Part shown: in pieces, positions 16,299 to 26,800 of the stretch
Position numbering within the stretch: position 1 is the stretch's first letter
How the letters are laid out: each line of letters starts with the position of its first letter
Assembly: GCA_050950785.1 (NCBI GenBank)
Contig: JBMNIG010000026.1
Coordinates: forward strand, 1-64,000
From: JAAYOS01 sp050950785
Lineage (GTDB): Bacteria > Bacillota > Clostridia > Oscillospirales > JAAYOS01
Reading direction: 5' to 3'
DNA: 64,000 bases
Translations under genes and position numbers: made by a program
The notes under the pieces: generated by a model
Seen by the model: only the letters and a program-made list of their open reading frames with translations
The model's database searches: none
Told to the model about the DNA's origin: nothing

Positions 16299-17864
16299 AT
16301 GCAGAAGCTATTGAACGGCAGCTTTTTGGTCTCCCTCATAAAAAGTCTGTTCGGTTTTTTTCCTTATAGCATCATAGCTACCGCTATACGGAACATAAAA
16401 AACGCGTATGAGACTTCCGCAACTAAAAAAGTGTGGGAGAGGATATTCGGTTGCTCTGACTCGTCCACGTCAAACTCAACATGGAATGCCTTTCTGGTGA
16501 GGTTTAATTCGGCATGTGCAAGGCTCGGCAGGCTCATTTCGGTAATTGCCGAGGGAAGCTTGCTTGTGCGGTTTTGGAAATCGCCAGCTCTACGCAACAG
16601 TCTCTTTTACCGCATATTTTTCAGCCACGGTACCAACAGGCTGATAGTTGTTATATTCGCGCTATATCTGCCGATCGACTATGCACTGAGAACTTGGTCG
16701 CCGATTTCAGCTCTTGCGTCTGTGTGGGATGAGGCGTTTCTGGTCTTCGGTATTGCATATGTGCTTTTTAGGCGGATTTTCTGCAAGAGGACAGTGGATG
16801 CACACTCAACACCCTTCGATGTGCCACTGTTGCTGTTTTTAGGCATTGGGTTTATGCTGCTTTGCGTGGTGTCACCGTATCTTGGCATTGCCATAGCAGG
16901 ACTTAGGGCCGTTGTGCAGTACATGTTGTGGTTTTTTGTTCTGACGCGAATCATTGAAAATGATGGCGATATATATGCTTTTTGCGCAACTATTATCGGT
17001 ACTGCCACTCTAATCGCACTTCACGGCATTTATCAATTTATTGTTGCGGTACCGATTCCTTCGCACTGGGTGTCTCAGGCAGAGATGGGAGTACGCACGC
17101 GTGTATTTTCGATAATTGGAAGCCCGAACGTGTTGGGCTCCTATCTGGTTATGTTTGCTCCACTTGCAGCTACATTTGCCTATTTGCTTAAGCCAATGTG
17201 GATGAAAATTTTTATGTGGGGCTGCACATTCTTGATGTGCCTGGCATGCCTTTTCACCTTCTCCCGTGGTGCATGGTTGGGAATGGCGGTTGCGGTCTTT
17301 GTTTTTGCGTTATATCGCGACAGGAAACTGATTGCATTGATGGCGCTTGCCGCGGGCATTGCGGTCTTTATTCCACAGGTGGCAAACAGGATAACCTTTC
17401 TTTTTACTTCAGAGTTTGACATGGCCAATATGTTTGGAGGCAGGGGTGGCAGAAGGCGTGAAGGCCTTAAATTGCTTTATTCCGTGAATCCCTGGTTTGG
17501 ATATGGGCTTGGTCGCTTTGGCGGTGCGGTGGCAATGCAAAATCAGATCAACAGTAATATAAGTTACTTTTATATGGACAACTACTACCTTAAGACCCTG
17601 ATAGAGATGGGATATATCGGACTTGGCGGCTTTCTGTTGACACTTGCCAGTTTCGTATTCAATGGCATGAGGTCGATCCACAGGACGAGAAAAGAGCCAA
17701 TTTCCATGGTTGCCCAAGGGTTGTTTGCCGGCATGGCAGGAGTGATGACACACTGTTTGACGGAAAATATCTTTGAAGTGCCCTATATGAATGCGTACTT
17801 TTGGGGAGCAGCCGCCATCGTCATATATATAGGGTTTCTGAGAAAGCGGAAAGTGGCTAGATAG
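16299..17864 (+). CDS. O-antigen ligase-like polysaccharide polymerase/ligase
   Basis: An integral membrane protein of 521 residues with about ten to twelve hydrophobic helices and a long cytoplasmic N-terminal stretch of about 110 residues. The Wzy/WaaL-like core is recognisable: ALHGIYQFIVAVP, RVFSIIGSPNVLGSYLVMFAPL, CLFTFSRGAWLGMAVAVFVF near residue 325, then the large loop ...NPWFGYGLGRFGGAVA and DNYYLKTLIEMGYIGLGGFLL. Such proteins join or polymerise lipid-linked glycans on the outer face of the membrane. With the divergent GT and CsaB genes it forms a surface-polymer locus. A strong terminator follows. Confidence 0.85.
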   Translation: MQKLLNGSFLVSLIKSLFGFFPYSIIATAIRNIKNAYETSATKKVWERIFGCSDSSTSNSTWNAFLVRFNSACARLGRLISVIAEGSLLVRFWKSPALRNSLFYRIFFSHGTNRLIVVIFALYLPIDYALRTWSPISALASVWDEAFLVFGIAYVLFRRIFCKRTVDAHSTPFDVPLLLFLGIGFMLLCVVSPYLGIAIAGLRAVVQYMLWFFVLTRIIENDGDIYAFCATIIGTATLIALHGIYQFIVAVPIPSHWVSQAEMGVRTRVFSIIGSPNVLGSYLVMFAPLAATFAYLLKPMWMKIFMWGCTFLMCLACLFTFSRGAWLGMAVAVFVFALYRDRKLIALMALAAGIAVFIPQVANRITFLFTSEFDMANMFGGRGGRRREGLKLLYSVNPWFGYGLGRFGGAVAMQNQINSNISYFYMDNYYLKTLIEMGYIGLGGFLLTLASFVFNGMRSIHRTRKEPISMVAQGLFAGMAGVMTHCLTENIFEVPYMNAYFWGAAAIVIYIGFLRKRKVAR

Positions 17865-17974
17865 GTTAAACGAACAAGTGAGTATTAGATATAAAGGGAC
17901 TTATCAAAGAGCTTGCTAAGACATTATAGAACAGGCGAACATATTTCTATAAGAGATTCAATGTATAAATAGAG

Positions 17975-18012
17975 CAGACCCGTGCTTTTTAGATTGCACG
18001 GGTCTGTTTTTC
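17975..18012 (+). terminator. terminator of the polymerase operon
   Basis: CAGACCCGTGC and GCACGGGTCTG form a perfect 11-bp stem around 10 bases, followed by TTTTTC. Confidence 0.85.
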
Positions 18013-18020
18013 AACTAAAA

Positions 18021-18073
18021 CAAGGGGGCGGCTCTTCTGTCTTGGAGTTAGCCCAAGGACAGAAGAACCGCCC
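18021..18073. repeat. palindromic repeat element, family copy 1
   Basis: A long hairpin: GGGCGGCTCTTCTGTC, TTGG, a 7-base loop, CCAA, GACAGAAGAACCGCCC. Similar palindromes built on GGGGACGGTTCTTCTGTC occur at 39827-39889, 54414-54466 and, in part, at 46136-46202 and 51377-51435. Here it lies between convergent genes and may also act as a terminator for the Na/Pi gene. Confidence 0.7.
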
Positions 18074-18083
18074 ATTACATAGA

Positions 18084-19859
18084 TTATTGCCTCAAAAGCC
18101 CGGCCATGTACTTTTCATGGTATGCCTTGAAGTTATTGTTATACTCTGGTGTTCTTCCTTCGTGCAATGACCTCAGGTAGCTGTGGAAGTCGAAACGTTT
18201 TTTAGTATTATTCTCTCTTTGTATAATAATAACTGCAACATTAGAACAGTGGTCTGCTATACGTTCCAGGTTAGTGATCAGGTCTACAAAATGCATACTT
18301 GAATCTACCGAGCAGACACCGCTTTTTAGCCGTTCAATGTGTGAACTTTTCAAGTACTCTTGCATCATGTCGATTATTTGCTCTAAAGGTTCTACATTAA
18401 GCGCTGCTTTCACATCCATGTTTTCGAAACTGCTGTATGTGATATGGAGTATTTCGTCAACTGCGGACAGTATTTGATTTGCCTCCTGTAATGCCACATT
18501 TGAAAATATGATTGAGTTGTCAACCATCTGCTCTGTCATTTCCAAAATGTTCATTGTGTAGTCGCCAATACGTTCAAAGTCATTTGTCACATGCAGCAGA
18601 TCACTTATACTCGCACTTTCAGCAGCAGACAGACTGCGGTTTGTCAGCCTTACAAGATAATCGTCCAAAAGGACCTCGTTTCTGTCAAGCATGTCTTCCT
18701 GTTCACGGAGTCTGTCGGCCTTTTTTGAATCGTAGGACATAACAAGCTCATGTGCCAACGTAAAGTTGTCAAGTGCGATCCTTCCCATTTGCTTTACGAC
18801 CTCATATGATTTACTAAGGGCAAGAGATGGGGTCTGGAGAAAACGCTCATCAAGGAGGGTCGTTTCATCGTCAGTCGTTTTTGCCTTGTCTCTTATTGTT
18901 AGGATTGCTAGCTTTTCAAGTAATTTATAAAACGGGAGAAGGATCATAGTGGACAATAGATTAAAGACTAAGTGGAAAACTGCTATAGATGTACGGTTCA
19001 AAGTGCTTTCCCAGAAGGAATACTGTATGATTGGTTTCAAACCATAAAGCAGGACGAAGAAAATAATGGCACCAATTAAGTTAAAATACAGATGGATCAT
19101 AGCGGTACGCTTTGCATTTCTATTGGCTCCAATACTTGAGATCAATGCCGTCACACAGGTTCCAATATTTTGACCGAGTATTATTGGCGCAGCTGAGTTG
19201 AAGCGGACAGCGCCAGTAGCTGATAGTGCCTGGAGAATACCAACCGATGCGGAAGAGCTCTGAATAACTGCGGTAAATATAGCTCCTACGGCAACACCGA
19301 GAAACGGATTGGATACAGCCGTCATAAGTTTTATAAAAATCTCACTGTCTCTTAAAGGATAAACGGCTGACTCCATTGTGTTCATACCAAAAAACAAAAT
19401 GCCGAAACCAAGGAATATTTGCCCAAGGTCACGCTTGCGGCCAATTTTCTGAGTGAGAAATAATATCAGGCCGATCGTGCACACAAGGGGGGCAAGAGAT
19501 TTTGGTTTCAGCAATTGAAGTATCAGGCCACTTCCTGACAAGTCACCCAATGAAAGTATAAATGCAGTTACGGTCGTTCCAATGTTGGCTCCGAATATAA
19601 CACCAACAGCCTGTGCTAGCTTCATAATTCCGGAATTGACAAAACCTACAACCATTACCGTTGTAGCGGATGAGCTTTGAATAACTGCTGTTACTATTGC
19701 TCCTAATAAAACGCCCATGAATATGTTACTGGTAAGTTTCTCAAGAATTTTTTCCAACTTACTACCGGATAATTTTTCAAGCCCGCTTCCCATCATCGAC
19801 ATACCGTATAAAAAAAGGGCAATTCCACCTAAGAGTGATATGACTTCTAGTACTCCCAT
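18084..19859 (-). CDS. Na/Pi cotransporter family protein with PhoU-like C-terminus
   Basis: A 591-residue membrane protein. Residues 1 to about 310 hold two inverted Na/Pi-cotransporter repeats with the family signature QSSSATTVMVVGFVNSGI near residue 62 and QSSSASVGILQALSATGAV near 200, each with GANIGTTVTAFI or GQNIGTCVTALI after it. Residues from about 340 form a soluble helical PhoU-like domain (NDFERIGDYTMNILEM, TNLERIADHCSNVAVIII). It probably couples sodium to phosphate uptake or export. It stands alone on the minus strand, ending at a palindromic repeat. Confidence 0.92.
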   Translation of the reverse strand: MGVLEVISLLGGIALFLYGMSMMGSGLEKLSGSKLEKILEKLTSNIFMGVLLGAIVTAVIQSSSATTVMVVGFVNSGIMKLAQAVGVIFGANIGTTVTAFILSLGDLSGSGLILQLLKPKSLAPLVCTIGLILFLTQKIGRKRDLGQIFLGFGILFFGMNTMESAVYPLRDSEIFIKLMTAVSNPFLGVAVGAIFTAVIQSSSASVGILQALSATGAVRFNSAAPIILGQNIGTCVTALISSIGANRNAKRTAMIHLYFNLIGAIIFFVLLYGLKPIIQYSFWESTLNRTSIAVFHLVFNLLSTMILLPFYKLLEKLAILTIRDKAKTTDDETTLLDERFLQTPSLALSKSYEVVKQMGRIALDNFTLAHELVMSYDSKKADRLREQEDMLDRNEVLLDDYLVRLTNRSLSAAESASISDLLHVTNDFERIGDYTMNILEMTEQMVDNSIIFSNVALQEANQILSAVDEILHITYSSFENMDVKAALNVEPLEQIIDMMQEYLKSSHIERLKSGVCSVDSSMHFVDLITNLERIADHCSNVAVIIIQRENNTKKRFDFHSYLRSLHEGRTPEYNNNFKAYHEKYMAGLLRQ

Positions 19860-20410
19860 ATGTCCTCCAAACTTTCAACAGGATAGGCCGAAATTCGACC
19901 ACTTTAATTATAAACTATACTTTTAGCAAGTAGAAGGTATTAATTCTTGCAATTGGGTGGAATAATGTGGAAACGAGGTCCCGTCTAATTGCAGAATCTG
20001 ACTCAATAAATTTAGTTCTGTTAAGTCATTTACTCCAAAGTTATTACCAAGATGGCACATAAATGGGGATATATGGAACTGCATATCAAACTATTTTGCA
20101 ATTCAGAAATAAAAATATTGCATATGTACTTTTTGGCAGAAAAAAATCCACCCCTTTGGAGGTGGAACTCTTTTTGCGAAAATATTCTATACAAAAGCAC
20201 ATCGAAAAGTATCAATGTCCGGTATTACATTTCTTTTGTGCTTGGTAAGGCTTAAGGATATATTCATTTGCCATTTCATAAACGAGAAAGCAAACGGTGT
20301 GTGTACTGCATCAATAGAAACCTTCAATATACGCTTCAAAGAATTGGCACAATGTAATGATAACTTGGCGACACTCATCTATGGTATCGGTAGTTGTAAA
20401 TCGCGCTGTT
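19860..20410. other. gene-free stretch with a bidirectional terminator
   Basis: About 550 bases lie between the Na/Pi transporter start and the DUF3842 stop. I see no convincing gene. The open frames here have no ribosome binding site or coding character. The one clear element is the hairpin at 20147-20175, about 235 bases past the DUF3842 stop. If it ends that transcript, the 3' untranslated region would be long enough to hold a small RNA. Confidence 0.4.
20147..20175 (-). terminator. intrinsic terminator, functional on either strand
   Basis: TCCACC and GGTGGA around an 8-base loop, followed on the minus strand directly by TTTTTT and on the plus strand by ACTCTTTTT. The better T run is on the minus strand, downstream of zupT-DUF3842. 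Confidence 0.65.
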
Positions 20411-20851
20411 CTATTTGCCGCTCACAATATCCTTTATTATATCAATGCACCTATCGATACTGTCTTCAAGTGAAAAAGCTCCGTCAACTGCTATCTTGAT
20501 ATTGCAGCGATCGAGGGGGATGAGGACTTTGACGGCACTGCTTGAGGTAATGGCGCAGGCCATAGAGGGAGTCAGCTCTCCAAGCATAGAATTTGCAGCA
20601 ATAATGGCGAGGGGACCTGTTATAATGTCTGCTTTGTTTGAGTTTACGATAATAGCATTTTCGCCGGTTGCCCCTTCATCGGCTCCCTCCCGGAGCATTC
20701 TGTTGGTGGCGGATGAATTGGTACCAAGTGCACAAATGCGGACTCCGGAGCCCTTTGGAAACTCGGTCCGTAATTTTAATACCAGGCTTCGGCCAATACC
20801 TCCACCTTGGCCATCGATGACAGCTATGGTAATTTGTTTGCTATTGTTCAT
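20411..20851 (-). CDS. DUF3842 family protein
   Basis: A 146-residue protein matching the DUF3842 pattern: IAVIDGQGGGIGRSLVLKLR near residue 8 (Rossmann-like glycine loop), ICALGTNSSATNRMLREGADEGATGENAIIVNS near 39-71, DIITGPLAIIAANSMLGELTPSMACAITSSSAVKVLIPLDRCNI near 75-118. Its function is unknown. The conserved glycine loop suggests nucleotide or cofactor binding. It starts 36 bases after the ZIP transporter stop on the same strand, so the two are likely co-expressed. Confidence 0.88.
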   Translation of the reverse strand: MNNSKQITIAVIDGQGGGIGRSLVLKLRTEFPKGSGVRICALGTNSSATNRMLREGADEGATGENAIIVNSNKADIITGPLAIIAANSMLGELTPSMACAITSSSAVKVLIPLDRCNIKIAVDGAFSLEDSIDRCIDIIKDIVSGK

Positions 20852-20887
20852 AGATTTCTCCGTTTCAACTGTTCTTCAAAACTGCAG

Positions 20888-21658
20888 TTATAATATATCA
20901 GCTAAGGGCATAAGGACAATACCGGCAAAGACCGATATAAGTGACAGTCTTTTGTATCCATACTGACGAGAGGAAGGAATCAGCTCCTCGATTGATATAT
21001 AAAGCATGATCCCTATTACGATCGCGAATATGACACCCATCATCAAGTCGTTGATAAACGGGCGGAGAAGGATGAATGCAAGCAATGCTCCAATAGGTTC
21101 AGCTACACCCGATAGAAATGTGTACTTCACTGCTTTAAGTTTGCTGCCTGTAGCGAAGTATATCGGCATGGCAACAGATATACCTTCAGGTATGTTGTGC
21201 ATGGCGATTGCTAGCATTATTGATATGCCTAGAGAGCGGTCACTGTAACCGGCCATAAAAGTAGCTATTCCTTCAGGAAAGTTGTGAAGTCCAATTGCTA
21301 CCATTGAAACAAATCCGACTCTAAAGAGGTTTTTGTGTTCACGACCATCGTCTCCATGTTCTTCGTGGGGTACAAGCCTATCTAGCCCGGCGGCTACTAA
21401 GACACCAAGGCAAAGGAAGGATACCGTAAGTAAAATGCCGACTGTGTTTCCCGCAAAGGCGACAATAAATGACTTGGCCTGTGGAAACAGGTCAAGAAAA
21501 GAAACACTCAGCATTACACCAGCTGCAAAACCCAACGATGCTGTGACAAGTTTTTCGCTTTTACCTTTAGTAAAGAAGAGTAGTACAGTTCCAAGCATTG
21601 TGGAAGAACCTGCAATAACGGACAACAGAAGTGCAAACAATGCATCCTGTGTAAACAT
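20888..21658 (-). CDS. zupT: ZIP-family metal (zinc) transporter
   Basis: A protein of 256 residues and eight predicted helices. Metal-site helices are HNFPEGIATFMAGY near residue 140 and HNIPEGISVAMPIYFATGS near 165, the paired HNxPEG motifs of ZIP proteins. The long loop after the third helix contains HEEHGDDGREH, typical histidine-rich metal binding. It imports zinc or other divalent metals. I start at ATG 21658, since GGAGG lies eight bases before it. The frame is open further up but without a ribosome binding site. Confidence 0.93.
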   Translation of the reverse strand: MFTQDALFALLLSVIAGSSTMLGTVLLFFTKGKSEKLVTASLGFAAGVMLSVSFLDLFPQAKSFIVAFAGNTVGILLTVSFLCLGVLVAAGLDRLVPHEEHGDDGREHKNLFRVGFVSMVAIGLHNFPEGIATFMAGYSDRSLGISIMLAIAMHNIPEGISVAMPIYFATGSKLKAVKYTFLSGVAEPIGALLAFILLRPFINDLMMGVIFAIVIGIMLYISIEELIPSSRQYGYKRLSLISVFAGIVLMPLADIL

Positions 21659-21845
21659 CAAAATAACCTCCATCCGGCTTTTCGACAAAGCATGAGCCAA
21701 TACAAACAAGCTATAGCAGAATTATACATTATACAAAGATAATTCTCAATACATATAATTTTTGCCTTTATAACCGACATACCGACACTGACATGAATAG
21801 TATGGTAGTGAAAGCTTGCATAGCAAAATAAAGAGAAAGGACCTG

Positions 21846-22679
21846 ATGAGATTGATCAAAGAGGTCATGTCAGTTGATGATATACTCAAAAAAGTGGAGC
21901 AGGCAGGTTTCTCCTATGATCCTGCCCAGGATATTTTCTTTTCGTTAATGAATCCATGGCAGCGGAAATTTGGCTACTGTTGGCTATATGACGAATCATG
22001 TGCGCCAATCAGCTTGATTATTGACTGCGAACCTATCAGATTTCGATACGGAGGAAAAAAGTGGCTGATCCAGCTGTGGAAAGGTCAGTATGGCATGACC
22101 ACCGGAGCTGAAATCGGAGTATACAATACTACAGGGCCCGATCTAAGCATTCCCGGTGTGTTCGACGGTACATTCTATCACTGTGCTGAAGACGAGGACC
22201 ACTTGCAGATGTTCTATGCGCTGCGAAAGGGCAACAAAATATTGTTTACACGGGAGGGTAAGCACTGGTGGTTAACAGGATTTGAACTTGGTGAGTTCAC
22301 AGAGCCTGAAGAATTGACGCTAGAGGCTAGGATCACGTTAAAGGATACAGAGATGTGTCGTGCTTTTGTAGGGGAACTTGCACGGATGGGGTATAGGGAT
22401 GACGAGGTTCGTGTGAAGAACAAGACTGTCTGGATCACTTTTTCAAGGCCATACACCGAACAACCTTCAACAAGAACAAAGCTTACAGTATCTATCAGTC
22501 AAAGCAGGAACCGTTTTTTGTGTGAAAAATATCAGGAGTTGACTTCGGGTGCCGAGACAATAGCAGAGAAGTTGAACATCCTCCAGCGTGAAAACCCTGA
22601 GCTACTTGACCTGGCTATAAATTTCGGTAAACCAAAGGCCGTATATGACAAGTACGAATTACTGAAAAAGTACTTATAG
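21846..22679 (+). CDS. DUF4474 domain protein
   Basis: A soluble protein of 277 residues. Residues about 25-230 match the DUF4474 pattern: YDPAQDIFFSLMNPWQRKFGYCWLYDE, IIDCEPIRFRYGGKKWLIQLWKGQYGMTTGAEIGVY and FDGTFYHCAEDEDHLQMFYALRKG. The function is unknown. I use ATG 21846, preceded by GAAAGG; a TTG ten codons upstream is the alternative. The next gene, a metallophosphoesterase, follows within a few bases, so the pair is probably an operon and may act together. Confidence 0.82.
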   Translation: MRLIKEVMSVDDILKKVEQAGFSYDPAQDIFFSLMNPWQRKFGYCWLYDESCAPISLIIDCEPIRFRYGGKKWLIQLWKGQYGMTTGAEIGVYNTTGPDLSIPGVFDGTFYHCAEDEDHLQMFYALRKGNKILFTREGKHWWLTGFELGEFTEPEELTLEARITLKDTEMCRAFVGELARMGYRDDEVRVKNKTVWITFSRPYTEQPSTRTKLTVSISQSRNRFLCEKYQELTSGAETIAEKLNILQRENPELLDLAINFGKPKAVYDKYELLKKYL

Positions 22680-22680
22680 G

Positions 22681-23589
22681 TTGAAGGCCATGTATTTCGC
22701 ACTCAAGCGTATCACAAAGTCAATCGAATCGGCTTCAGAGATATTGTTCGATGACAGATCCCGAATCGTTATTATGAGTGACTGTCACAGAGGTGATGGT
22801 GACGGTCGGGGCGACAATTTTGAGAAAAATCAGACAATCTATTATGCGGCCATCAATCACTACTACCAAGAGGGTTTTACCTATATAGAGCTGGGTGATG
22901 GAGAAGAACTATGGGAAATAGCCGAGATGCGGGAAATCCAAGAGATGTACGATCATATATATGATCTACTGGCTAAGTTTTACAACGAGGGTAGATTGGT
23001 AATGCTTTATGGCAACCATGACATTGTTAAAAGAGATCCGATATATCTCAAAGAAAACTATGAACTATATTTCCCCGGGATCCATGTCTATGAGAGTGTT
23101 AAGCTCAGGCACAGGGATACAGATGATATCATAGTATTGATCCACGGGCATCAGGCGGACTTTCTGAACAGTTCACTTTGGAGGCTGGCACGCTTTCTGG
23201 TTCGATATCTGTGGAGAAGACTGGAGAGACTAGGCATAAAGGATCTAACAAGTGCCGCCAAAAACTACAAAGTGAGAATGAAGGTGGAAAGGACGCTTAC
23301 CCGATGGGCAGGCAGGGAAAATCTAATACTTGTTGCAGGCCACACACATCGACCTGTGTTTCCCCTAAAGGAAGAGGAGTACTACTTTAATGACGGCAGT
23401 TGCGTGCATCCGAACGGTATAACAGCGATAGAAATATTCAGGGGAAGTATAGCTCTTGTAAAATGGAGTGTGAAAATTAGGCAGGACGGAACGCTTTATG
23501 TGGGCAGGGATGTCTTGGAGGGACCTGACAAGCTGGAAAATTTTTTTGAGCGCCTCCGCGTAAGAAAAAAGGATAAGATACATAGTTGA
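22681..23589 (+). CDS. calcineurin-like metallophosphoesterase
   Basis: A 302-residue protein with the complete phosphoesterase signature: IVIMSDCHRGDGDGRGDNF near residue 29 (D-x-H), YIELGDGEELWE near 68 (GD-x-x-E variant of GDxxD), LYGNHDIVKRDP near 110 (GNHD), VLIHGHQAD near 152 (H) and LVAGHTHRPVF near 223 (GHxH). This places it with phosphoesterases acting on nucleotides or UDP-sugar lipids, but the substrate is unknown. The start is either TTG 22681 or ATG 22690. It directly follows the DUF4474 gene. Confidence 0.85.
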   Translation: MKAMYFALKRITKSIESASEILFDDRSRIVIMSDCHRGDGDGRGDNFEKNQTIYYAAINHYYQEGFTYIELGDGEELWEIAEMREIQEMYDHIYDLLAKFYNEGRLVMLYGNHDIVKRDPIYLKENYELYFPGIHVYESVKLRHRDTDDIIVLIHGHQADFLNSSLWRLARFLVRYLWRRLERLGIKDLTSAAKNYKVRMKVERTLTRWAGRENLILVAGHTHRPVFPLKEEEYYFNDGSCVHPNGITAIEIFRGSIALVKWSVKIRQDGTLYVGRDVLEGPDKLENFFERLRVRKKDKIHS

Positions 23590-23631
23590 TAAGAATTGAA
23601 TGAAATATGATAATTACTTTTGGGATTTGGA

Positions 23632-23674
23632 AAGCGGCTGTTCACCTAAATGATATATTTAGGTGTCACAGCCG
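23632..23674. repeat. long inverted repeat between convergent genes
   Basis: GCGGCTGT..ACCTAAAT and ATTTAGGT..ACAGCCGC form a stem of about 16 bp around GATAT. It has no proper T run on either strand. It lies between the convergent phosphoesterase and sbcC genes and probably ends or stabilises transcripts. The rest of 23590-23866 shows no gene. Confidence 0.6.
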
Positions 23675-23866
23675 CAAAATCGAATTATAGGTTTTCTTTT
23701 ATGGAAGTCGAGAGCGCCAATTTGATAGGTTGTAGGTTTGTTTGTGACATAGACTCCTAGTAGCCCGGTTTCAGAACGAGCATTAGCATTTGTAAAGCGG
23801 AGGAATACGTCACCCTACCTATGTTCTTCACCTCAAGAATGGCATCGACTTGCATAGCGATTGCCT

Positions 23867-26800
23867 TCATGGCGTTTGAATAGTGACGGTGCTGCCGACT
23901 ATGCCCTTTGTAACTACTAGCTGGCGATCAATGCGCTCTTTCAATTCGGCAACATGTGAAATCACGGCAATAAGACAGTTGCCGGATGCCAGCGAAGTCA
24001 ATGCACGGATCGCCAACTCAAGGGATTGAGGGTCAAGGGCACCGAATCCCTCATCGATGAACATCATCTCAATCTCGATGCCGCCTGCATGACTTTGTAT
24101 TACATCGGACAAACCGAGTGCTAGTGCCAAGGAAGCAATAAAGCTTTCGCCGCCTGATAGTGACTTGACTGTTCTGATTTTACCTGTGTAATTGTCAAGC
24201 ACATCGAGATCAAGGCCGGTTTGTGAGCGGAGATTCTCCGACTCCTCCCTGCGTATAAGCATATAGCGATTCCCCGACATGCTTCCAAGGCGTTTGTTTG
24301 ATACATCAAGAATCTGGTTGAAATAATAGGCTTGAACATACTGCTCAAATGCGAGCTTTTGTTTACCTGCTAATTCGCCGTTTGCAGTTTTAGATAGATT
24401 GCTTATTAGCAGATATTTATTCTCGTTTTCTATTCTTTTCTCATTTTCCTGGCTTATTGCACTTTCTGTACGCTTATTCGACAGATATCGGGCAGTGATA
24501 ACTCTGAGTTCTTGATCGACTTGATCTTTTATCTCGCCAATCTCCTTCTTTTTATCTTCAAGCAGCTTGATGTCCTGAGGTGCAGAGCTCAAAGTCTCTT
24601 TTTCCAAACGCCTCAGTTCAGAATTGACCCTATTCCGGGCATCTCGATATAGCTGCAGCTGCTCCTTCATGAGCTTGATATCTGACTCGTTTAGCAGTGC
24701 TGCAAGATATTCCTCTTCATTTTCAAATCCACAGACAATCATGCTCTCGAAATATTCTTTATAAGCTGCAGACTCATTATTGATTGCTTCGTCATACCTT
24801 TTTTTGCTATCATCCAACAGTGCTTTTGCTGCTTTTAGTTCGTTGTTTGCGTTATTGTAGTCCTCCTCGGCTCTTTCGAGAGCGGCTTTTAAGTCAGTCA
24901 ATTCTTGCTTTTTACTTAGGAGATTTTTCTCAGCTTCAGCAAGGGATCCAAAAGACAACGAGGACTTCAACGTCTGTAGACGACCTTCAATTGAGCTGAG
25001 TTTCGATGAAAGTGAGTTTTTTGTCTCATTAGCTGTGGAAATAGCACTAACCAGATCCTTTTCAGCGAGTTCGATCTCATTTAGCCGCTCCTGATGTTTG
25101 ATCCTATCTTCTAAACCAGCTCTAAGTTCCTGTTCTCGTAATCGAAGTTCATTGAGTTCAATATCACAGCTTGCAAGTCGTTTTCCAATAATATCGAGGC
25201 AGCTGTCTGTATCATCAAGATCAGGTTCATTTCCTAATACTGCTTTGCAGGTTTCTAACATATGGTTTGTGGAAGTGTTCAGTTCGGCTCTTTTCTCGCT
25301 GACATTTTGAGATTCCTTTTGCATTGCTTGAAGATATTTCTCGTGTTCTTTTTTCAACTGCTTTAGCTTGTCTTCACTGGGAGCTCCCGAAGTTATAGCA
25401 GCTTTACGAGGGTGATCGGTTGATCCACAAACAGGGCAGGGCTCGCCATCTACCAGGTCAGCCGCCATAATTCCGGCTCGTTCGCGGTTGAATGCAGTTT
25501 CGCTTTCCTCAAGTAGTTTGCTTGACAAACAAAAATCCTCTTCGGATTTTTTATATCTGTTTGTGACGATTTCAAGCTGCAATTTCAGCTGTCTTATCTT
25601 TTGGATCTCCTTTTTTAAGCTGTTTAGATCTTCTACAGTTCCGTTAAGTTTTTCGATGCTGTTGAGACATTGTACAAGCTGTGCTTCAAAAGACTCGGTT
25701 TTCTTGAGGCTGTCAGTAAGTTCAACCTTTTCCAGTTTATATTTCTCGATAAGCGATGTATGTTTATATATAGCCTCTTCGGTGTCATTCAGCTCTTTGC
25801 CCAGGTTGTTGCGTTCCTTTTCCAAACTATCAGCATCAGAGTACAAGGGCAGTTCCTTTTCAAGCTGGTTGATAGCAGCGGACACAGCTTCGCGCAAAGG
25901 TTCTTTGCTTCGTAGTTCGCCGAGAGCCGCAAGGAAACTTTCTTGCTTCTCCTCCCGCAGCGCAATTTCCTCTTCTAGTTTAGCAATGGCATTGGACAGC
26001 TCCTCTACGGCTTTTCTTTCTCTGAGATAAAGGGATTGATGCGGAAATACGTTATAAAGCGCTTTTTCAGCATTTGAAATTTTCCTCTCCATTTCCTGCA
26101 TGTCATCTTTTTGAAGGTCAAGGATTGACTTTTCCTCCCGTGCCGATTCGAGAGATTGGAAGAGCTTATTTATATGCTCTGCATTTGTGATTTGAGCTAT
26201 AATCTTAGTTGATTCAATGTCCAATTGCTTTGATTTCTCTTGGAGCTCATCCATCGAGGTTTTATCAGCTTCATTCTGCAAATTTAAGAGGTTTAGAACA
26301 TCATCCGTCTTATGGATATTTTGTTCTTTTATGACAGCTTCTATCTCTGTTGCTATGTCTATATTGTCATCGCCACATTGGATGTTTCCGATATGCTGCA
26401 AAATTCGCTGCTTACTATCATTACATTGTTCCTTTGCATCCTTTTCAAGCTCCTTGAGTACTTTTTGGGCCACTGAAAACAGATCGGTCTGAAACAATCT
26501 TCGAAAGATTTCTGCCCGCTCCCTGCTGTCTGCGAACAGAAGTTTTCTGAATTCACCTTGTGCAATCATAGCAATCAGCTTAAATTGGGAATATGTAATG
26601 CCAAGAATATCGGTTATGCGATTATTGACTTCGCGATAGCCTGATACAACAGAGCCATCAGGCATATGCAATGTTGCATCCGGATTTTCTGTAGTCATGC
26701 CCTTCCCTGATATTTTGGGGCGATCATACCTGGGGTTCCTCAAGACAGAGTATTGCTTGCCTCTATGTGTAAACACAAGCTCAACATAGGTTTTTGTTTG

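Noticed and set aside
23632..23674. Strong terminator for sbcC
   Set aside because: The stem is long but neither side has a proper T run. I list it as an inverted repeat only.
25488..26030. Plus-strand serine-rich open frame within sbcC
   Set aside because: It is the mirror of the coiled-coil-encoding strand. Its composition (Ser, Phe, Leu) is typical of such shadows.
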